This document shows, piece after piece, positions 48,551 through 57,770 of a stretch of 64,000 nucleotides of DNA. A program made the position numbers and the translations under genes. Source of the stretch: Mactromeris polynyma (Eukaryota > Mollusca > Bivalvia > Venerida > Mactridae). The stretch spans positions 12,728,256 to 12,792,255 of the forward strand of contig JASFXZ010000001.1 in the NCBI GenBank assembly GCA_032209605.1, read 5' to 3'. The notes under the pieces were generated by a model. That model was not told the DNA's origin. It was given only the letters and a program-made list of their open reading frames with translations, and ran no database searches. The first letter of the stretch is position 1; every line of letters begins with the position of its first letter.

Positions 48551-49972
48551 CTAAGTTTCTTCATCAGTGGCCATGTTCTCACCACCTGAGACAGAGATTC
48601 CATCACTGTCATCCTCCATGTCACTAAGACATTCAAACTTGTTGTTGAAGGGGGTTTCATAACTTTTTGTTTTACATGGTTTTTTACATGGTTTTGGTGT
48701 GGGTGATGGTGGTGAAGGTTTGTGACCTGCAGGTTTTTCTTTAGGAGGTTGGGAAGTGGGTTTGCTGTTATTTTTGTTTGCTGGTGCAGGTTTCACCTTA
48801 GGTTTGGTAGTAGTAGGGGCAGGCGATGTTGCCTTAGTTGGAGTGGGTATTGGTTTCTTGGTAGTAGGAGGGGCTGGTGATTTGGTTTTTGGAGGAATGG
48901 TTTTTGGTTTTTCGGGCATAACAGGTTTTTTTGGCTGATTGGATGTTTTTGGTGCAGGGGGAGGAACCTTTGGGGCAGACTGTCTCTGTGTCTGCACAGA
49001 TGAGGGGGCCAGACCTTTAAGGTCCTCTGCAATCTGAGGATACTTTTCCATTAAAATTTTGATAAGATCACTACAAGAGTGACAAGGAGGGATGTTCGCC
49101 AAAGGGGCAGCTTTGTTGGCATAGCTAGCATTACTGCTAGCCTGTGCCTGGTCCCTCTGGCGGTTCTGTACAACCCTCCTTGCCTCTACAAAAGAAACAC
49201 CCTGATTATATTTAATTTCTAATATGTCTTTCTCAGTCTTCCACGACTGGCAATATTTTGAAAAAACAGGGTGGGAACCCTTGCAATTTACACAGAGGGG
49301 TTTCTCATGACATTCTTTAGATTCATGGTCTGGACCCTCATGTGCACAGACCGCACAAACCGGAATATTAGTGCATCTGGTCTCGTGATGGCCAAACCTC
49401 TGACACCTGTAACAGCGCAGAGGGTTTGGCACATACACGGAGACCGGAACGCTTTCATACCCAATTTTTACATTAGATGGGAGGACTGATGTTGAGAAGG
49501 TGAGTATATACGTGTTTGTTTGAATGATTTTGTTTTCTCTTTTTATTGAAATTCTTTTTACCGCAGAGACAGCCTGCGATTTAAGATTGGTAGTTATTTC
49601 ATCGAGGGACTCGCAACATGCGAGATCCCTACAACGAATAATACCTTTGGAAGAATTTAGTGATGGGTGGGGTTTTATAACGACCCCCAATCCAAAGAAT
49701 TGTTTGTGACCTAAAAGGTTTTTTGTTTGTTGCATGGTGGAACATTCCACCAGCAACGTTTCATCTTTCAATTTCTTCACGGACCTTGGCGTTCCGAGAA
49801 TAGATTGCAAAGTCTTCTGTATGACAAAGGGGGAAAGTTTGGTAATTGGTTTCTCTGAATCTGAAGATTTTATAACAATGAAACGAGAGAAGTTTTGGGG
49901 GGTCATGTGTGATATGTCTGTCTCAGAGTCAGACTCCGAGAGTGTTCGCTTGGCTTTTTTTGGGGTTGCCAT
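48551..49972 (-). CDS. LINE ORF1 gag-like nucleic-acid-binding protein, intact
   Basis: 473 residues. It coats the element RNA in the cytoplasm and acts with ORF2 in the retrotransposition particle. N-terminal Ser/Asp-rich stretch (11-24); a folded region at about 30-180 with RCRDLACCESLDE; then three zinc knuckles: C187-x2-C190-x4-H195-x4-C200, C206-x2-C209-x6-H216-x4-C221, and C227-x2-C230-x3-H234-x6-C241. A Pro/Lys/Thr-rich low-complexity region follows (about 325-435), then an acidic tail (LSDMEDDSDG). The start MATPKKAKR is shared by three copies. It stands 40 bp upstream of ORF2. It is the only ORF1 copy in the window that is both complete and unbroken. Confidence 0.93.
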   Translation of the reverse strand: MATPKKAKRTLSESDSETDISHMTPQNFSRFIVIKSSDSEKPITKLSPFVIQKTLQSILGTPRSVKKLKDETLLVECSTMQQTKNLLGHKQFFGLGVVIKPHPSLNSSKGIIRCRDLACCESLDEITTNLKSQAVSAVKRISIKRENKIIQTNTYILTFSTSVLPSNVKIGYESVPVSVYVPNPLRCYRCQRFGHHETRCTNIPVCAVCAHEGPDHESKECHEKPLCVNCKGSHPVFSKYCQSWKTEKDILEIKYNQGVSFVEARRVVQNRQRDQAQASSNASYANKAAPLANIPPCHSCSDLIKILMEKYPQIAEDLKGLAPSSVQTQRQSAPKVPPPAPKTSNQPKKPVMPEKPKTIPPKTKSPAPPTTKKPIPTPTKATSPAPTTTKPKVKPAPANKNNSKPTSQPPKEKPAGHKPSPPSPTPKPCKKPCKTKSYETPFNNKFECLSDMEDDSDGISVSGGENMATDEET

Positions 49973-50576
49973 GCTGATTGAATTAGTTCATCATTGATGC
50001 TCCCCACCCGCCACGGAGTCCAACAAGGGGACATGACCAGGGGACATCCAACACTGGTCATGACAGGGATACATCAATGATATACTCGTGATAAAAGGGT
50101 TAAACTGGACAAATGAGTTCCCTCAGAACATTTTACAAGCTTAAAACAAACTTTGGAAAATTTCGAATGTCAGTTAAAGGCCAAACAAGTATCCGATTGG
50201 CCCATGGGCCACCGCCTTCCAAGATACAAATAAGTAAAAGGTAAATCGTGAAAGTCGTCAACGAGATAATGTATGTACTTATAAAATAAACAAATATAAA
50301 TAGACATGGGGGTACAATATATCGTGGGGCTTGGCATGACTAGCCGATTGATCTGGACGGGCCTTCCAGACCTCCCGTTTAGCCCAACTTAAGGCCAAAA
50401 CAGTGTATTGCGAGAACCAAGTATAAATTGCCAACTCAGAACCCGCTCAACTACCAGGATCCTCTCATCAGGCGACACGGGTAGCAGCCCACGGCAAACG
50501 GGCAGGCACAGTGGGGGGGTCGTACCCCTCTGTAGTGCGACAGCTGGGGAATTCTAGTCCCCCTCCAGCTGGGGAG
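49973..50576 (-). promoter_or_regulatory. 5' UTR of LINE B (probable internal promoter)
   Basis: It begins (minus strand) CTCCCCAGCTGGAGGGGG at the target-site boundary and is nearly identical to 59647-60253 of copy D. Self-contained 5' UTRs of I-like elements normally carry an internal promoter. I identify no specific promoter motif here. Confidence 0.6.
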
Positions 50577-50589
50577 TTAACCTGTTTTA
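50577..50589. repeat. Right target-site duplication of LINE dimer A+B
   Basis: TTAACCTGTTTTA, identical to 42440-42452. Confidence 0.9.
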
Positions 50590-50825
50590 AGATTGCATGG
50601 GATGGTGCAAAAATGTCACATATGAAAAGTTTGATTAGTGCCATATTGGAAACAGTAACGGTAACAACAGGTTGTTTGTTAACTGTAGGTAATGAAAGAG
50701 CTCATCTTATGTATGCGATGAACTGACCTTAAATTTATATAGTAGTCATGTACAATAGAAATTTTGTTGATAGACTATTTGTCATACTGAACATTCCAAT
50801 TAATGGGAGGTGTTTTAAATGCAAT

Positions 50826-51345
50826 TGACCTATGACCTTGACCCTTCACCCCAAAATCATTAGGGATCCTCTGCTACCAAAGATGAATGTGTGGAACCAG
50901 TTTGAGGATGAAAGGTCAAGGGATGTTATCAGTTGCTAGAGGAGCGATGTAGTACTGGGATGTTATCAGTTATTGATTGGAAATGGTTTGTGAACAATTG
51001 ACCCCTGTGACATTGACCTTTGACCCCATGACCCCAAAATCATTAAGGATCCTCTGCTACCAAAGATGAATGTGTGGAACCAGTTTGAGGATGAAAGGTC
51101 AAGGGGTTCTGGAGTTATTGATTGGAAATGGTTTGTGACCAAATTGACCCCGGTGACATTGACCTTTGACCCCATGACCCCAAACTCAATCGAGTTCCTC
51201 TGCTACCTAAGATGAATGCGTGGACCAAGTTTGAGGTAAAAAGGTCAGGGGTTTTCGAGTTATTAATCGGAAACGGTTTGTGAACAAATGACACCTGTGA
51301 CCTTGACCTTTGAGCCTGTTACCCCAAATCAATTGTAAACGGACC
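50826..51345 (+). repeat. TGACCTTGACC-type tandem modules
   Basis: About three diverged units of 120-180 bp. Each has a TGACC(T/C)TTGACC(T/C)TTGACCCC run, CTCTGCTACCAAAGATGAAT and GAGGATGAAAGGTCAAGGG with TTATTGATTGGAAATGGTTTGTGA. They resemble the core repeats in the HINE at 56821-57153 and the composite at 10970-12490. The array ends with ACCGACAGACTAACCAAC and then abuts a SINE tail. Confidence 0.75.
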
Positions 51346-51384
51346 GACAGACTAACCAACATTCAAATGAATGTCAGATAAATG

Positions 51385-51457
51385 ACACCGCCGTATATAA
51401 CTGAAATATCGTTGAAAAACGGCGTTAAACCCGATGAAACAAACAAACAAACAAAAA
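51385..51457 (+). mobile_element. 5'-truncated SINE tail
   Basis: CCGCCGTATATAACTGAAAT ATCGTTGAAAAACGGCGTTA AAC followed by (AAAC)n. The block is nearly the same as the terminal 70 bp of the SINE at 10640-10910. No tRNA head is present. Confidence 0.8.
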
Positions 51458-51727
51458 GATAAATGACAGGTATGAAAATTTAATATAATGATCAATTATT
51501 TGTTTTCCTTTTGATAGAAGATGGCTAAAAACAGTGACATATCAGCGGTTCAGAGCTGAATTTCTTGGTCGTTAGTCGTGTAAGATAAATAACTGAGGGG
51601 CTAAATAAGGAGAAATGCATTGGGAGGAGAAAATAGGGTTGCATATGACAGGAAGTCGTTTACTTCAGTGACAGTTACATTGGCAGGTTGGACTGTAGTA
51701 TCAGCAATTTCTTTTTTATACAGCTTA

Positions 51728-52599
51728 GGCCACACCTTTTTTATTTCTTGGTTTACAAAACCGGCGAACGTAATTTTTGCAAAAGTGGAAAAAAAATAAA
51801 AATACGATTTCGGATTTTTTTTCTCCCGATGCCGTGAAAAAAACAGAAGAAGTGACATTTCGACTTGAATATTAAACAAGTGTTATATATATATATTAAA
51901 ATGACATGATCACTCGTTTTCACGCCCTAATACCATTTTACAATTTTACGCTGCACTCGCGGAAGCGTAATTTCTTCACATACTCGTGGCAAGTTTACAA
52001 TAAATTCTCGGATTTTTACAATAAGTACCATAACTTTAACTTACCCTAATGTAAAAAGCAATCTTGTAAGATATTAATTCCACCAAAAAAATATGGTTAA
52101 TAATAAAAGTTATTCCAAAAACGGCCATCAAATAATCCCATGTGAAGAAATTTTCACAGAAAAAATACGTCATCATGACATTTTATGTGTACACAAGTCT
52201 GCTATTTTCTGAAAATTCACCAGCACAAAATCAATATTAAAGTAGGTCAAATCCAGGTACTTATTGTCTGTGTTGCAATTATTGTGACAACAATTTAATT
52301 TTCAACAAGAATAAACATCAAAGATGTTTGAAGTCGCTGGCTAAGTCTTTGAAGTAAATATTTTTGGATGACAGTTGCAGCCACGTTGTGAAATACAAAG
52401 GCTATGTGACCAGTCTTATCAGCATACAGTAGGTAAATGGGCTAGAGGTCTATTGAGTAAAGGGTTAGCAGTACACTGTTTGTTTTTTCCAAATTTATAC
52501 ATACCTAATCTTTTTTTTTTTTTTTTTTTTTTTTTCGACCTACCAGTCTAACTTTTTTCAAAAAATTCTTGTAAACCAAGAAATAAAAAAGGTGTGGCC
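51728..52599. mobile_element. PIF/Harbinger-like MITE H2 (872 bp, TTA duplication)
   Basis: The left end GGCCACACCTTTTTTATTTC (51728-) continues TTGGTTTACAA. The right end is its inverse (..AAATAAAAAAGGTGTGGCC, ending 52599). TTA is at 51725-51727 and 52600-52602. It contains a T26-class homopolymer near 52510-52535 and no transposase. Confidence 0.85.
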
Positions 52600-52906
52600 T
52601 TATTATGATTTAAAAGATAATTACCAGTATGTAAATAAGTATCATAAGATTTTGTAAGGAATATACATTGTATCACCATCATAAAAACTGTCAAACAAAC
52701 ATGTGCTAAAGTAACTAAAAGCTAAGGCTTTCAATAGAAGCATTATTATATAATTATATGTACAGTCAGGACCAGCTATCTCCAACTGCATGGGACTGAA
52801 GAAATATATTCAAGATAACCAAATTTTGAATTACACGATTTGAGGAAAATTTACCTCATCAATATATAAATGCACAATAATAATCATTTAACAAGATTTA
52901 ACAAAT

Positions 52907-52978
52907 GCTGGTCACTCCAGATCCAAAATGGATTTCGGTGAATTTACCGAAATCCATTTTGGATCTGGAGTGACCAGC
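52907..52978. repeat. Perfect 33-bp-arm palindrome with 6-bp loop
   Basis: The left arm 52907-52939 (GCTGGTCACTCCAGATCCAA..) and right arm 52946-52978 are exact reverse complements around GAATTT. Such a perfect snapback is unlike its surroundings and could be a recent foldback insertion or inverted duplication. Confidence 0.95.
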
Positions 52979-53139
52979 AATCGTAAAGTAATTTCGGTAA
53001 GGTAACTTACCCTTTATCGAAAGATAAACCAATCCGCATCAATGTTACAAACGTTGTTCGGTTGAAGAGAAATTGCCATGATGGTTAACGTAAGCTTTGA
53101 TTGGTTTACACAACACTGATATGCAAATAGCAAAACTAT

Positions 53140-54349
53140 CAGGCTTCCCGAAAGTTAAAATTGTCTGCCTGTCCATTGGTCAGACAGATGATTAAAAGTT
53201 GCCTGACCAAACAATTTTTTACCGGACCGAAAAAGTGAATTTTCTGAATTTAGTATTATTCTAATATGACCATAAAACTGGCACAAATCATAAATGACTA
53301 GAATTGCAAAAAATTGTAGTTTTGATAAGCATAGGGCATTGATAAAAGCACCAGTGTTTTCCTTCAGTTATCATATCTGTATTTCTCATGTTGGTATTTT
53401 ATTTCAGTGAACATTATGTTGTCTCTTGTTTCAACATTGGGTATTTTACCTGGGTTTGTCTGTGTTTCTGGATTTGGGTATTTTACCTGGGTTTGTCTGT
53501 GTTTCTGGATTTGGGTATTTTACCTGGGTTTGTCTGTGTTTCTGGATTTGGGTATTTTACCTGGGTTTGTCTGTGTTTCTGGATTTGGGTATTTTACCTG
53601 GGTTTGTCTGTGTTTCTGGATTTGGGTATTTTACCTGGGTTTGTCTGTGTTTCTGGATTTGGGTATTTTACCTGGGTTTGTCTGTGTTTCTGGATTTGGG
53701 TATTTTACCTGGGTTTGTCCGTGTTTCTCAATTATATTGGTCTATTAGGAAACCCAGTAACCTTTAAGCAATGACATGGGTCAAAATGAACAAGGGTGAA
53801 ACACCATGAGTACGAAAGGCCTCGAGGACGAAACAATAGCACCTCGCGAAAACTGAAAAACGTGTTTGCTTTTTCTATTATCAAATATTTAATAAACTTT
53901 TATAAATCCTGTGCAATTGTATAGAATTAATTATACTGTTAATCACCGACCCTAACACTGGATTCAACAGTTTGAAGCTATATATCATGAGAAATAATTG
54001 TGAACCGGTAAAAGGTAATATTGTGACCAATGGACAATTACAAAAAAGAAGGAATCTCCTTTGTGAAGAGATATCAGCAAATTCGACAAAATGGCAGCCT
54101 AACACGATTTTGAAACCGGTGAAGGTAAAAATTAAGGTAAACAACGCTGATTTAACATTACTTCTTCATGTTTACAACAATACAGAAGTTAAGATTGCAA
54201 TGACAATTTTATTATAAATATCTTGTATTTATTTATCATGAGAGCATATTTTTTGGCAGTCATTTGGTCCTACATCATTTAAAAATTTACCGGACCGGGT
54301 CAATATGTACCGGTCGAGTCCGACGGTCCGGCATATTTCAGGAAGCCTG
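53140..54349. mobile_element. TIR element of unknown superfamily, 1210 bp, 6-bp duplication
   Basis: The ends CAGGCTTCCCGAAA (53140-) and TTTCAGGAAGCCTG (-54349) are inverted with one mismatch over 14 bp. AACTAT is duplicated at 53134-53139 and 54350-54355. The uninterrupted relative at 161-187 supports the insertion point. Inside are a 37-bp tandem array, CCGGACCG words near both ends (53224, 54293-54330) and a ~90-bp module shared with 61389-61480. No transposase is recognised. Confidence 0.8.
53441..53735 (+). repeat. 37-bp tandem array, ~8 units
   Basis: The unit is TGGGTATTTTACCTGGGTTT / GTCTGTGTTTCTGGATT. Since 37 leaves a remainder of 1 on division by 3, each unit shifts frame. All three plus frames stay open (ORFs at 53388, 53407 and 53426) with the same 37-residue cycle. 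Non-coding by this logic. Confidence 0.95.
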
Positions 54350-54352
54350 AAC

Positions 54353-54364
54353 TATGTTAGTACG
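54353..54364. repeat. Left target-site duplication of LINE dimer C+D
   Basis: TATGTTAGTACG, identical to 60254-60265. It overlaps the AACTAT duplication of the neighbouring TIR element. Confidence 0.88.
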
Positions 54365-55568
54365 TTTATTATTATTATGTTGTTTTATGGCGCATCGACA
54401 GCTTTGGTCATTTAGCGCGCAAGAAATGTTAAAAATATGTGAAACTAAAAAAGGTACGTGATATACTTGTATATGTTAAATTGGGGTAAATATAGTATAA
54501 TATGAGAGTTTAGATTATAAATATCATAGCTTGTTGTAAAAGCCAATCTCTATGATGTAGCTTATGAATTTTCCAACTTGTATAGTCTCAATGAGACTTT
54601 TAATTATTATCATGTGGTTTTATGGGGCATTGACAGCTTTGGTCATTTAGCGCGCAAGAAATGTGAAATTATGTGAAACTAAACTAGAGCTATCACTGAA
54701 GGTGATTAATACCCCCACAATACCGCTTTGTCAGACATATTTTTGATAAATTCAAAGATGGCCGCCAGTCAAGACAATGAAATTATCTATCACTATCTAT
54801 CACTACAGGACCACAATCAGAATGTGCCGACAATATACACAACTAGGCTTGGTAGAAATAATTCATGGAAAACCATGTTATGTGACATGACGGAACAAGT
54901 GGTGATTCCCATATAGCCCCCATTGCATATTTTGAAGTGGGGTTATAATAAGAATTGTGTACATTTTAATATTTCGGAGGTGATATGAATACCACAGTAT
55001 GGGAGTCAGGTCAAAATCAATAAAATAGAAAAAATGAACAGTAATATATAGCACTTTGTCACAAAGAAATATAATGATACATTCGACTAGAGTATGAACT
55101 AGTAACACCAATATATTTGATTTTAACTCCCAAGATCTGAACATTTTGCATTCAAATTCGAACAAATATAGCAACAAAGCGTATTAAATTGATACAATTT
55201 ATATTCGCAATCAAGACATTTTGTTCCATTGTCCTTGACTGCAGTTTCACAGATTTAATCAAATAATCAAACTACCTGGATATAACATTATATTATGCCT
55301 TATTTCAATGGATTTTAAAAGAAATCCCGTTATTTTCACTGAAAGGCGAGTCTTCAACAACAAAAACAAACCATTTGCTAGTATCTGAATGTAATAAACC
55401 AAAAATGCTGCCAACAGAACAGTAAGAACTAATCAACAGTTCCTGTGAAATAAAAAACTGAACTTGTATAGAATTGCTCATAAAAAGCTGGGCAAATAAA
55501 TCAATGCAAAATATATCAAACAATATGCTAGAAATAACAGTTATTTTCACAGAAAGATAAGTCGTTTA

Positions 55569-56794
55569 GGCCACTCCTTTTTTATTTTTTGGTTTACAAG
55601 AATTTTTGGGGAAAATGTCCACTGGGTGGTCGAAAAAAAAAAAAAAAAAAAAAAGGAAAAAAGTCCCAAAACATACTCTAAAAGGGTGAAAATCAGAGAA
55701 ATGATTAACAACATTGAAAATTTATATCATTTACTTGACATTTTAATTCTTAAACTGCTATTTAAACATGTATTAATACACACAAAGTTTCATAGTTCTA
55801 ATTAAACACACTGTTTAAATCTTACATACTGTGCATATAAAACATACTTTGAGAACATCAATGAAATTGACTAGAAAACATGTATATATACTACACTTTT
55901 TTCGAAGATACATTTGATATCGCCCAGCCAGACATTTGTTTTGCTTTAAGGCTATGCTGAATATCAAAATACATATTTGAGAAAAAATATGAATTATTTT
56001 AACCATGCCAATTACTGTAAACATGTGTCAGAATCAGACTGATAGATTCATCTTTCTTACTGTTCAATAGTTCATTTCGAATCATTTTAAGTGAAAAAAT
56101 TCCATATGAAGTTTAGCAATGTCAATTTCTTAAAAATTTGCCACTGTCAACCAGAGTTCAATAAGTGAAATACAAATTGAAAAACAGACTTGATTAAAAG
56201 CAAATGTCTTTTCTTACCAGCCAAATAAAATTGCCATATTATTCTAGGGGAGTCATGAACTTGAAGCAATAGATAACATATTGTGACACATGATAAATTG
56301 ATATTCTGTAACTGAAATTTTCTGGGCAAGTCACTGACTGCACTGTTTACATAACAAGAAAATTCTGTATGTCTACTGACAACAGTAAACAAAAATGCAA
56401 AAGAAAACCTTTTAGACTCTTATTACAAGCTTACATACTATCAAGTTGACATTAAACTTTAAAAACGAACACTTATCCGAAAATAAGCGTATCCGAAATT
56501 TATGCAACTTCGCAGTTACTCGCCATGGTCATTGTCGTATATTTCGAGTATTTTAACTGTTGTTATTCAGTTGTCTGTGGCAAAACACTTCTAAATCATT
56601 TGTTTATTAATACAAATCTCAAATTTTAGGAAAAAACAACGAAATTATGTAAAATAGTTAAGATTTACAATGTTTTGATACGGTCGGGAAAATAATTTTG
56701 AAAAAAAAAGTGAAATTCGATTTTTATTTTTTTCTACTTTTCGGAAAATTAGACCCGCCGGTTTTGTAAACCAATTTATATAAAAGAAGTGGCC
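55569..56794. mobile_element. PIF/Harbinger-like MITE H3 (1226 bp, TTA duplication)
   Basis: The ends GGCCACTCCTTTTTTATTTT (55569-) and ..TATAAAAGAAGTGGCC (-56794) are inverted with mismatches, and GGTTTACAA/TTGTAAACC follows at both ends. TTA is at 55566-55568 and 56795-56797. It has an A21-class homopolymer near 55634-55655. Nested within the HINE. Confidence 0.8.
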
Positions 56795-56820
56795 TTACAA
56801 CTAAAAACAAACCATTTGCT

Positions 56821-57153
56821 AGTAAGTGAAAGTAAGAGAAACTATTTTTAGTAACAGTGACCTTGACCTTGGCCCCACCAGCCCCAATATCGAACTTGAC
56901 CTGTATCTTCTGATGTTACACCTGTGTACCAAAAATTTTTCAAATCTGTCTAGCCTTTCATGAGTTATCGTCCGGAAACCATGAAAACAGTAAGTGAAAG
57001 TAAGAGAAACTATTTTTAGTAACAGTGACCTTGGCCCCATCAGCCCCAATATCGAACTTGACCTGTATCTTCTGATGTTACACCTGTGTACCAAAAATTT
57101 TTCAAATCTGTCTAGCCTTTCATGAGTTATCGTCCGGAAACCATGAAAACCGA
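56821..57153 (-). repeat. Two 168-bp HINE core repeats
   Basis: AGTAAGTGAAAGTAAGAGAA recurs at 56821 and 56989. Each unit carries GTGACCTTG(ACCTTGG)CCCC, TGTGTACCAAAAATTTTTC and CATGAGTTATCGTCCGGAAA. A short ACCGACAGACCGACCG run follows. Confidence 0.85.
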
Positions 57154-57376
57154 CAGACCGACAGACCGACCGACCGACAAGCTCACTCCTATATACCCCC
57201 TCAAACTTCGTTTGTGGGGGTATAAAAAGGTAAAGTGATATACTTGTAAATGTTAACTAGTTAGCGGACTGGTTGAAGGTCAACACAGCCAACGAGAAAA
57301 AAATGTATTGTGAAAGGCATATTTCATGGAATACAGTCCAGATTTATTAAAAATAAGTTAAAAATAAAATAAAAAA

Positions 57377-57770
57377 CTAAGTTTCTTCATCAGAGAGCAT
57401 GCTCTCATCCCCTGAGACAGAGATTCCATCACTGTCATCCTCCATGTCACTAAGACATTCAAACTTGTTGTTGAGGGGGGTTTCATAATTTTTTGTTTTA
57501 CGTGGTTTTGGTGTGGGTGATGGTGGTGAAGGTTTGTGACCTGCAGGTTTTTCTTTAGGAGGTTGGGAAGTGGGTTTGCTGTTATTTTTGTTTACTGGTG
57601 CAGATTTCACCTTAGGTTTGGTAGTAGTAGGGGCAGGCAATGTGGCCTTAGATGGAGTGGGTATTGGTTTCTTGGTAGTAGGAGGGGCTGGTGATTTGGT
57701 TTTTGGAGGAATGGTTTTTGGTTTTTCGGGCATAACAGGTTTTTTTGGCTGATTGGATGTTTTTGGTGCA
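57377..57770 (-). pseudogene. C-terminal gag fragment of half-LINE C
   Basis: Only the Pro/Lys/Thr-rich region and acidic tail remain (118 codons from MPEKPKTIPPKTKSP to LSDEET). The frame is open, but the N-terminus and all zinc knuckles are missing, cut off at 57770 where D's tail begins. It is a 5' truncation rather than decay. Confidence 0.9.

Larger units (their letters stand above)
42453..50576 (-). mobile_element. Head-to-tail LINE dimer A+B inserted as one unit
   Basis: Two minus-strand elements are joined directly. Copy B (44579-50576) is full length; copy A (42453-44578) is truncated in its 5' UTR exactly where B's (ATT)n 3' tail begins. The only flanking duplication is the 13-bp TTAACCTGTTTTA outside the pair. 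No duplication and no leftover 5' UTR of A exists at the internal junction. This is best explained by one target-primed event in which the reverse transcriptase copied A, then jumped to B. Confidence 0.85.
44579..50576 (-). mobile_element. Full-length I-superfamily-like LINE, copy B (6.0 kb)
   Basis: The order on the minus strand is a 5' UTR of about 600 bp, ORF1 (gag-like, 49972-48551), a 40-bp gap, ORF2 (EEP-RT-RNase H, 48510-44827), a 3' UTR of about 230 bp and a (TAA)n tail (44596-44579 on plus as ATT repeats). ORF1 with CCHC knuckles, an APE-like endonuclease, an RNase H domain and a TAA-repeat tail match the I superfamily (I, Nimb and relatives). The exact clade needs a phylogeny. Only one disabling lesion was found, so this is a young copy. 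Confidence 0.9.
54684..57222 (-). mobile_element. HINE/pearl-like non-autonomous Helentron in half-LINE C
   Basis: Read on minus: start TACCCCCACAAACGAAG.. (57222, a few bp uncertain); two 168-bp core repeats; a central region; an inverted TTGTGGGGGTATT sub-terminal repeat; a hairpin ATCAC-CTTCA-GTGAT (54706-54692); and the end CTCTAG (54684) followed by T. The pattern (sub-terminal inverted repeats, 3' hairpin, CTRR end, tandem core) is that of HINEs, known in bivalves as pearl elements. It splits C's 3' UTR, which continues on both sides and matches copy A. Without the nested MITE it is about 1.3 kb. Confidence 0.75.

Noticed and set aside
42453..50576. Simple nested insertion of LINE B into element A
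   Set aside because: No remainder of A's 5' UTR and no internal duplication are present beyond B; the only duplication encloses both copies.
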